Assembly (NCBI RefSeq): GCF_000766795.1
Contig: NZ_JPDS01000001.1
Location: 501,001-565,000 of the forward strand
DNA from: Polaribacter sp. Hel1_85
Lineage (GTDB): Bacteria; Bacteroidota; Bacteroidia; Flavobacteriales; Flavobacteriaceae
Direction: 5' to 3'
Length of the DNA: 64,000 bases
Shown: positions 58,303 to 64,000 of the stretch, in pieces
How the letters are laid out: every line of letters starts with the position of its first letter
Numbering within the stretch: the first letter of the stretch is position 1
Notes under the pieces: generated by a model
Databases searched by the model: none
Told to the model about the DNA's origin: nothing
The model's input: only the letters and a program-made list of their open reading frames with translations
Program-made: the position numbers and the translations under genes

Positions 58303-58920
58303 ATGCAAATTAAAAAACACTTATTTCTCATTCTTATTAGCATCAGTTCTGTACAGTTAAATGCACAATATCATAAATCTGATACGATATATAAAAAGTA
58401 CTTTATTGGAAGCACTTTTGCTATGTTGGGAAATTTATTTCCAAATGAGAAACCAGATTTTGCACAATTTAATATTGGCTATCGCTTAACAGAAAAAGAT
58501 GCAATTTCGTTGGAACTAAAAACTTGGAAGTATTACAAGCCTCTAGGATTACCTTACGGACCATCTTTTAATGCACCAGAAGAAAAATTTCCAGGATATA
58601 TACATGAAAAAGGGTTTGCTGTTGCTTATCAACGATTTTTGTGGAAGGGATTATATACTGGAGTTCATGTTATGAGTGCTTGGCAATCGTTTGTAAATAC
58701 TAACGATAAAAAAATTGACAATGGTTTTCAAGTTTTTAATACGTACAGACTTGGTTATCATTTTAAACTTTTTGGAGATCGATTTTTTATTCAACCATCT
58801 ATTGCAATAACCCATAGGCCATATCACACAGCAATGCCAGATTCTTTTAGGCAACTTGATCATAAATACTCTAAATTCTTTTTTGGAGAACCAGGACTTC
58901 ATTTCGGATATAATTTTTAA
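58303..58920 (+). CDS. Secreted or outer-membrane protein of unknown function
   Basis: From the ATG at 58303 (MQIKKHLFLILISISS) the protein has 205 residues; 17 residues of an upstream frame precede a good signal peptide and were left out. The signal ends near QLNAQ. The remainder has strands typical of a barrel (IGYRLTEKDAISLELKTW, FAVAYQRFLWKGLYTGVHV, NTYRLGYHFKLFGDRFFIQPSIAI) and ends in GLHFGYNF. It is likely an outer-membrane protein. It follows the Crp/Fnr gene by 83 bp, and the DUF6326-like gene follows it by 21 bp. Confidence 0.65.
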   Translation: MQIKKHLFLILISISSVQLNAQYHKSDTIYKKYFIGSTFAMLGNLFPNEKPDFAQFNIGYRLTEKDAISLELKTWKYYKPLGLPYGPSFNAPEEKFPGYIHEKGFAVAYQRFLWKGLYTGVHVMSAWQSFVNTNDKKIDNGFQVFNTYRLGYHFKLFGDRFFIQPSIAITHRPYHTAMPDSFRQLDHKYSKFFFGEPGLHFGYNF

Positions 58921-58941
58921 AGTCAAGCAAAATAAATATTT

Positions 58942-59307
58942 ATGAATACAAAAGTTAAATTATCTACCTTGTGGATTGTAGTAATGATTAATTTATTATT
59001 TGCTGATATTCTATCAATCATGGTAGAACTTGTAAATAAAAATACTTTAGGAGACATTATAGGAGAAGTAACAATGACCATGGCCGTTGCAGCAATTTTA
59101 ACCAATATTCCTATATTGATGATCTATTTTTCGAGAACATTAAACTTTAAATTAAACCGTATTTTGAATATTATTGCTAGTTTTATAACGCTAGTCTTCG
59201 TAATCGGAGGAGGAAGTTTATTACCTCATTATATTATATGTGCTGGTATAGAGATGATTGCGTTACTCATTATAATCCGTACGGCATGGAAATGGGAGGT
59301 TAGTTAA
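58942..59307 (+). CDS. DUF6326-like four-helix membrane protein
   Basis: The 121-residue protein begins VKLSTLWIVVMINLLFADILSIM. It has four membrane helices (about 8-28, 45-63, 72-90 and 95-113) separated by short charged loops. The STLWIVVMINLLFADILS start and the centre VTMTMAVAAILTNIPILMIYFSR match the DUF6326 family of unknown role. It follows the secreted protein by 21 bp, probably as a small operon. Confidence 0.75.
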   Translation: MNTKVKLSTLWIVVMINLLFADILSIMVELVNKNTLGDIIGEVTMTMAVAAILTNIPILMIYFSRTLNFKLNRILNIIASFITLVFVIGGGSLLPHYIICAGIEMIALLIIIRTAWKWEVS

Positions 59308-59375
59308 AATTACTTTAACTAAAAAAAGAGTATTTTTTACAACAAGAAAAACAACAACTTATTAAAAAATATAAT

Positions 59376-60473
59376 ATGATTAAATTAATACTTAAAGTCT
59401 TATTTATAGTAAACATTTGCTTAACTGTAAATGCACAATCACATAAACTTCAAGATTTTTATAATTATGATCCTGCGATAGAACATAGAGTTGATGAAAT
59501 CTTTCATTCACTAAATGACACGACTCGTGTAGCACAAATGATTGTAACATCTGCAGGGGAATTGGGGAAGCCTGAAAATGTTGTTTTACAATTGGCAAGG
59601 GAGCATAAAATAGGAGGGATTGTATTTCTTAAAGGCACCAAGGAAAATCATAAAAGGATGATTGATAGTCTTAATGCTATTAATAATACTCGTAATCACT
59701 TGCCATTATTGTACTCAATTGATGCAGAACCAAGTCTGTTTAATGGTAGATTACAAGGAACCAATCCTCTTATGAATACCATTGATATTAAAACGGTTAA
59801 GCAGTCAGATTCTATTGCAAAAATTATCAACAATCATTTACTTGAAGTTGGTTTTCGTCAAAATTTTGCACCTGTTGCTGATATAAGCCCTCAAAATGAA
59901 GCCATTAAAAACAGAAGTTTTGGGAATGATAAAGAAAAGGTCATCGCATTGAGCAAACAATTTATTCAAACTACACAAGAACAAGGAATTATAGCTACAG
60001 CCAAACATTTTCCTGGACACGGATTGGTAAAAGGCGATACGCATAAAAAATCAGTGTATATAGATGGAACGTTGCAAGAGTTGGATGTATATCCACCACT
60101 TATTGAGGCTGGAGTACTTTCAATAATGATGGCACATATTACGATAGTCAATAATGCTACATATACTACCAATGGTCTTCCTGCAAGTTGTTCGAGAAAT
60201 ATTGTAACAGGTTTATTAAAGAACCAATTAGGTTTTAAAGGCCTTATAATTACTGATGCTCTTAACATCATGAAAGCCGTTACTATTATTGATAACGCAC
60301 CTTTACTGGCCTCAAAAGCGGGAAATGATATGCTTTTGATGCCGATTGATGAGACTGAAGCGATTCATTCAATATTGGCAGAGATGGAGAAAGATTCTAT
60401 TTATAAGCAACAAGTTTATCAATCCATTAAGAAAATTATACGGTTGAAATTATTTTTGGGTTTGATTGAATAA
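59376..60473 (+). CDS. Glycoside hydrolase family 3 protein, NagZ-like beta-N-acetylhexosaminidase
   Basis: The 365-residue protein has a signal peptide (FIVNICLTVNAQ) followed by the GH3 TIM barrel. The NagZ signature KHFPGHGLVKGDTHKKSV (about residues 211-228) contains the catalytic His of the GxTxxDSH-type loop, and the nucleophile Asp is in LIITDALNIM. Earlier, LPLLYSIDAEPSLFNG is the sugar-binding strand. It would remove N-acetylglucosamine from cell-wall or chitin fragments. Usual NagZ is cytoplasmic; here a signal peptide places it in the periplasm. It stands alone after the small DUF6326-like gene. Confidence 0.88.
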   Translation: MIKLILKVLFIVNICLTVNAQSHKLQDFYNYDPAIEHRVDEIFHSLNDTTRVAQMIVTSAGELGKPENVVLQLAREHKIGGIVFLKGTKENHKRMIDSLNAINNTRNHLPLLYSIDAEPSLFNGRLQGTNPLMNTIDIKTVKQSDSIAKIINNHLLEVGFRQNFAPVADISPQNEAIKNRSFGNDKEKVIALSKQFIQTTQEQGIIATAKHFPGHGLVKGDTHKKSVYIDGTLQELDVYPPLIEAGVLSIMMAHITIVNNATYTTNGLPASCSRNIVTGLLKNQLGFKGLIITDALNIMKAVTIIDNAPLLASKAGNDMLLMPIDETEAIHSILAEMEKDSIYKQQVYQSIKKIIRLKLFLGLIE

Positions 60474-61155
60474 AATTTTGAATATTTAAAATTTTAATAA
60501 CCTAAGTACTGGATATCGTATAGAAATAGAATGTTTCTGGGATATTTATTTTACATAGTATTGAAATGCATAGCATTCACGAAAACCAATTTATTAAATA
60601 TTAAAGAGTTGAGTAAAATTATAGCTATCAAATAAACCTATAAGTTAAATAGCTGTAATTTCTTTTAACATAATATCTGACGATATAAGTCTTACAGCCA
60701 TTATAACTGATATTATGCTAAATAGCCTGAAAAACGGCTATATTTTTAATAGGAAGCTTTTAATTATGAATCATCCACTGGATAATCCCTAATTAAAAAT
60801 GTACTATAATGTTCTGCGTGGCGCCTGTCCCGTTCTTGAAACGGGATTACTTTGCTTTACTCATGCATTTCTATTTTTTTTATATTCGTGAATCTCCTTT
60901 GTCGATTTGGTAAAAAGCGAAGTTTAAACTACTACTTTTCCTTGATTTTTTTATTTCTAGAAGTTTCTTTAAAAATGTATTGAAGTACTCTTTGCCCGAA
61001 GCGATGGTAGGAGCGAAGTGTGAATGTGTGTGGAATGACTTTCAACTAATAAATAGTAGCAATCATAAACATGATTTAATTAATACTTATTCGTAATTAA
61101 TGTTCATTAAAGCTATTCTAATTTATTAATGTTTATAAGCTTATATCATTTTTTA
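60474..61155. other. Long non-coding region with repeat C copy 3
   Basis: Apart from repeat C (60772-60930) and a fragment near 61008-61045 (GGTAGGAGCGAAGTGTGAAT) like those beside the other C repeats, the sequence is AT-rich and without recognisable genes. The Fur-family gene ends at its right edge. Confidence 0.5.
60772..60930. repeat. Interspersed repeat C, copy 3 (right part missing)
   Basis: TCATCCACTGGATAATCCC, CGTGGCGCCTGTCCCGTTC, CCCGTT/AACGGG stem, GCTTTACTCATGCATTTC, and ATTCGTGAATCTCCTTTG as in copy 2. After AAAAAGCG it diverges, losing GCAGGACAGAGCGTT and the part beyond it. Confidence 0.78.
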
Positions 61156-61536
61156 TTATAAAAACGTTGAACATTCTTTACATAGCCCTGTTAAAACACA
61201 GTTCATATCCGTAACTAAGTAACCATCTGGAGCAGAAAAATTGACTTCAACAGGTAAACATTCTATAGTGTCACATTTAGTGCATCTAAAATGGAAGTGA
61301 TTATGATTGTGTTTTTCTTTACAGTCAAGGCATATAGCAAAATACTGCTTTCCACTTTCTGCTATTATTTTATGTAAAATGCCATCATCACAAAACCGAT
61401 TTAATACACGGTAAATAGTTGCTCTATTAATATCGATAGTAATTTTTTCTTCAATTGCATCTTGACTCATAGCTTTATCAGCTTTACTTAATACATTTAA
61501 AATAGCTTCTTTGGCAGGTGTATTTCTTCTTTTCAT
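61156..61536 (-). CDS. Fur/Zur-family metal-responsive regulator
   Basis: From MKRRNTPAKEAILNVLSKAD (ATG at 61536) the protein has 126 residues. The N-terminal winged helix (AMSQDAIEEKITIDINRATIYRVLNRFCDDGI) is followed by the metal part NHNHFHFRCTKCDTIECLP and GLCKECSTFL, with two CxxC motifs for structural zinc. The order and length fit Zur or Fur. Two 15-bp Fur-type boxes lie just upstream, and a TonB-dependent receptor gene with a His/Cys-rich small protein is divergent. Zinc sensing is therefore the likeliest role. The 24-residue upstream extension overlaps these boxes and was rejected. Confidence 0.9.
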   Translation of the reverse strand: MKRRNTPAKEAILNVLSKADKAMSQDAIEEKITIDINRATIYRVLNRFCDDGILHKIIAESGKQYFAICLDCKEKHNHNHFHFRCTKCDTIECLPVEVNFSAPDGYLVTDMNCVLTGLCKECSTFL

Positions 61537-61540
61537 GCTA

Positions 61541-61605
61541 ATGCGATTTATTTGCATTAAATTAATGCGATTGAATTGCAATAATAAAAAATAATAATAT
61601 CTTTG
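61541..61605 (+). promoter_or_regulatory. Tandem Fur/Zur-type boxes and promoter of the receptor operon
   Basis: TGCGATTTATTTGCA (61542-61556) and TGCGATTGAATTGCA (61566-61580) are 7-1-7 inverted repeats starting 24 bp apart. The second overlaps the -33 TTG (61576-61578), which is followed 19 bp later by the -7 box TATCTTTG (61598-61605). The start codon of the small secreted protein is 37 bp beyond. Confidence 0.82.
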
Positions 61606-61641
61606 CAAAGTAAATACATATAGAATTAGAGTCGTATTTTA

Positions 61642-61962
61642 ATGAAATCTAGTAGTATAAAACATACCATCACTTATTTATTCCTTGTACTTTTTCTGTC
61701 AATGAAAATGGTAGGTTTGCATACATTCTCACATAATGGTGATGATAATCATGATGCACCATGTGAAATATGTCATTATGCAATAATTCATAATTTTACA
61801 ACAGAACTCTCTTCTGAACAACAAGATTTTTCAATAAAAAACACAACGTTATTAATTAACAACATTGTTCTAAACAACTACAGTTTTAAAGTTTCTAACA
61901 GCATTGCGTCTAATCAATTATTTTGTAGACCTCCTCCTTTTATAGTAAATGTTTCCCTATAG
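61642..61962 (+). CDS. Small secreted His/Cys-rich protein, probable metal-binding
   Basis: The 106-residue protein has an N-terminal hydrophobic segment (TYLFLVLFLSMKMVGLHTFSH). A metal-binding-like stretch follows, HTFSHNGDDNHDAPCEICHYAIIHN, with five His and a CxxC, then a Ser/Asn-rich tail ending FCRPPPFIVNVSL. No known domain is certain. Small proteins of this type frequently precede TonB-dependent receptors in Bacteroidota. It sits behind the Fur-type boxes and 219 bp before the receptor gene, so zinc capture is a reasonable inference. Confidence 0.65.
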   Translation: MKSSSIKHTITYLFLVLFLSMKMVGLHTFSHNGDDNHDAPCEICHYAIIHNFTTELSSEQQDFSIKNTTLLINNIVLNNYSFKVSNSIASNQLFCRPPPFIVNVSL

Positions 61963-62181
61963 TAAGTTTGTATTAAAAAGATGCTTTTCTTATAAAAAAG
62001 AACACCTTTTATTTCGTTATTCTATCGTTTATTAAGAATCTCTGAATGAAGATAATTCATTATATAAAACAATTTTTAGTTATAATAATTAGCTCTTTTT
62101 CACCATACAAATACTTCTAAAATATAGGTGGTTTAAGTTCTAACTCAAGAACAATTATTCAAATCTCTTTTTAATATAATT

Positions 62182-64000
62182 ATGTTTCAAAAAACATTAG
62201 TATGGCTATTTATTAGTTTAAATACCATCGTATTTGCACAAAAAACGTATCAAGTAAAAGGTGTTGTATTAGACGCCATAACCCATCAACCATTAGAAGG
62301 GGTATATATTATTGGTGATAATCTACATGCAGTAACTTCTGTAACAGGAGAGTTCAGCATTAATGGGGTATTAGAAGGAACCTACAATTTTAAAATTTCT
62401 CATATAAGTTGTAAACATAAGGATATCACTGTTATAGTTGGTCCAGATATGCCGTTAATTAAAATTCTTTTAGATGAGTCTGATAATAAGCTTGATGAAA
62501 TTCAACTTGTTGGAAAAACTAAAAAAAGGATCATTAAAGAAACACCAACAGTAACTGAGTTAGTTTCTAAAGATTTTCTTGTAAAAAATAGAGAAAATAG
62601 TTTGATGCAAACCTTAAGTAAAATACCTGGAGTTAGTACCATTAAAATTGGTTCTGGTCAATCTAAACCAGTTATTAGAGGTTTAGGATTTAATAGAGTT
62701 GTAGTAGTACAAAATGGTGTAAAGCATGAAGCACAACAATGGGGAAGTGATCATGGTTTAGAAATAGACCAATATGGAATTGAGAATATAAAAATAATAA
62801 AAGGGGCTGCATCATTAGTTTATGGTTCAGATGCTATTGCGGGTGTAGTAGATATAGAACCTAATAAAGTTCCGCTAGAAAACTCTTTTAAAGGCGAAGT
62901 AAATCTATTAGCAGAAAGCAATAATGATTTGTTAGGTATTTCTTTGGGCCTACAAAAGCGAAAAGAAAAATTGTTTTATCGTACGCGATTAACATTTAGA
63001 GATTATGCTGATTATAAAGTACCCACAGAAAAAATTAATTATGATAACTACATTTTTACATTACATGATCATAATTTAAGAAATACAGCAGGTACAGAAG
63101 CAAACGCAAACTTTAGTGTTGGTTATATTTCTAATAATGTTATATCAGAAACTTTTATAAGTAATGTATATGCTAAAAATGGTTTTTTTGCCAATGCACA
63201 TGGTTTAGAGGTTAGAATTTCTTCAATAGATTATGATGCTTCTAATAGAGATATTGATTTACCCTATCATACAGTAAATCATTTTAAAGTGATAAATAAT
63301 ACTTCAATAATATTTAATAATCATACACTACTTTTCGATATCGGATTTCAAAATAATAAGAGAGAAGAGTATACAGAACCAACATCTCATGGTTATATGC
63401 CAAAACCTTCTAATACTAAAGAGCGTGATTTTCATAAAAAAACATTCTCATTAAATATTAAAGATACTTTTAAACCTAATGGAAACCACATTATTGTTGC
63501 GGGTATAAATACCGAATACCAAGATAATAATATTGCTGGTTGGGGATTTTTAATACCAGCATATAATCGTTTTACCATTGGTGGTTTTGCTTTTGACACC
63601 TTCAAAATTAATTCTGATTTTCATCTTTTAGCAGGTATACGTTACGATTATGGAGTTATAGAAAGTAAAGCTTATAATGATTGGTTTCAATCTTCTGTTG
63701 ATAATGAAGATGGTTCCACCTCATTAATTTATTTACAAAGATCTCAAAACAAAACACTAGATTTTGGAAACATTAGTGCATCAGTAGGTATAAGTTATAT
63801 AAACAACAAAACTACGTATAAAGCTAATATTGGTAAAAGCTTTAGAATGCCTTTGGCAAATGAATTGGCATCAAATGGTGTTAATTATCACATGTATCGT
63901 TACGAAAAAGGGAATATCAATTTAGAACCAGAAGAATCGTATCAATTAGATCTCGATATTAGTCATCAATTTAAAAATAGTAGTATAGGTGTGAGCCCAT
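62182..64000 (+). CDS. TonB-dependent receptor, probable zinc uptake (3' end outside window)
   Basis: The frame starts at ATG 62182 (MFQKTLVWLFISLNTIVFAQ, a signal peptide) and is open to the window end, giving 606 codons. An N-terminal carboxypeptidase-regulatory-like domain (KGVVLDAITHQPLEGVYI, about 25-105) precedes the plug (about 120-230: LSKIPGVSTIKIGSGQSKPV, IRGLGFNRVVVVQNGVKHEA, EIDQYGIENIKIIKGAASLV). Then come barrel strands with His-rich loops. The plug motif QNGVKHEAQQWGSDHG is like that of receptors for metal ions. The gene is downstream of Fur-type boxes and the His/Cys-rich protein. Zinc is inferred; iron or copper cannot be excluded. Confidence 0.88.
   Translation, partial: MFQKTLVWLFISLNTIVFAQKTYQVKGVVLDAITHQPLEGVYIIGDNLHAVTSVTGEFSINGVLEGTYNFKISHISCKHKDITVIVGPDMPLIKILLDESDNKLDEIQLVGKTKKRIIKETPTVTELVSKDFLVKNRENSLMQTLSKIPGVSTIKIGSGQSKPVIRGLGFNRVVVVQNGVKHEAQQWGSDHGLEIDQYGIENIKIIKGAASLVYGSDAIAGVVDIEPNKVPLENSFKGEVNLLAESNNDLLGISLGLQKRKEKLFYRTRLTFRDYADYKVPTEKINYDNYIFTLHDHNLRNTAGTEANANFSVGYISNNVISETFISNVYAKNGFFANAHGLEVRISSIDYDASNRDIDLPYHTVNHFKVINNTSIIFNNHTLLFDIGFQNNKREEYTEPTSHGYMPKPSNTKERDFHKKTFSLNIKDTFKPNGNHIIVAGINTEYQDNNIAGWGFLIPAYNRFTIGGFAFDTFKINSDFHLLAGIRYDYGVIESKAYNDWFQSSVDNEDGSTSLIYLQRSQNKTLDFGNISASVGISYINNKTTYKANIGKSFRMPLANELASNGVNYHMYRYEKGNINLEPEESYQLDLDISHQFKNSSIGVSP

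Overview
The window looks like chromosomal DNA of a marine member of the Flavobacteriaceae (Bacteroidota). It is AT-rich. Promoters carry the Bacteroidota -7 box TAnnTTTG, and a secreted protein ends in a type IX secretion (T9SS) sorting domain. Lipoproteins have the short SC(K/N) lipobox typical of the group, and a SusC/TonB-type receptor with an N-terminal carboxypeptidase-like domain is present. Names such as Tenacibaculum or Polaribacter fit but cannot be decided from the sequence. No rRNA, tRNA or CRISPR array was seen.

Layout. (1) 1-3.5 kb: a mannitol-use operon (permease end, mannitol 2-dehydrogenase, fructokinase). (2) 3.7-5.0 kb: an IS110-family element whose twin lies at 43.9-45.1 kb; both sit inside a REP-like palindromic repeat and carry a probable bridge-RNA region. 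(3) 5.3-10.6 kb: an envelope-stress-like cluster (DUF1328 membrane protein, SRAP-like protein, cardiolipin synthase, patatin, outer-membrane protein, small membrane protein) around an AraC-type regulator. Three promoters here share one direct-repeat operator at identical spacing. (4) 10.7-20.4 kb: a broken HxlR copy, a large CotH/T9SS surface protein, an outer-membrane barrel, a secreted tyrosine phosphatase, then an HxlR-controlled redox operon (nitroreductase, cupin lipoprotein, LLM flavin enzyme, SDR). (5) 20.4-27.7 kb: the tesA-ybbA-ybbP type cluster, a small flavin reductase, and an RsbQ-like hydrolase followed by a PAS histidine kinase and a single-domain response regulator.

(6) 28.5-47.8 kb is an accessory region and the most interesting part. 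Almost every gene lies on the minus strand, and genes or gene pairs are separated by eleven related imperfectly palindromic repeats of about 120-145 bp. These behave like integron attC sites: stop codons fall within a few bases of one arm, start codons a few bases beyond the other. For several cassettes the bases at the two ends of the cassette are exact reverse complements of each other. Cargo includes AraC-regulator/hydrolase pairs, lipoproteins, alpha/beta hydrolases, a PH-domain protein and a complete TPP-riboswitch-controlled thiamine salvage operon. No integrase is in the window.

(7) 47.8-51.9 kb: two proteins of unknown function between direct copies of another repeat. (8) 51.9-60.5 kb: an ABC-2 exporter with a beta-lactamase-fold serine hydrolase, a divergent LytS/LytTR two-component pair, a Crp/Fnr regulator, small membrane and outer-membrane proteins and a GH3 hexosaminidase. 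(9) 61.2-64 kb: a Fur/Zur-family regulator, tandem Fur-type boxes, a small His/Cys-rich secreted protein and a TonB-dependent receptor that runs off the end, together most simply a zinc-uptake locus.
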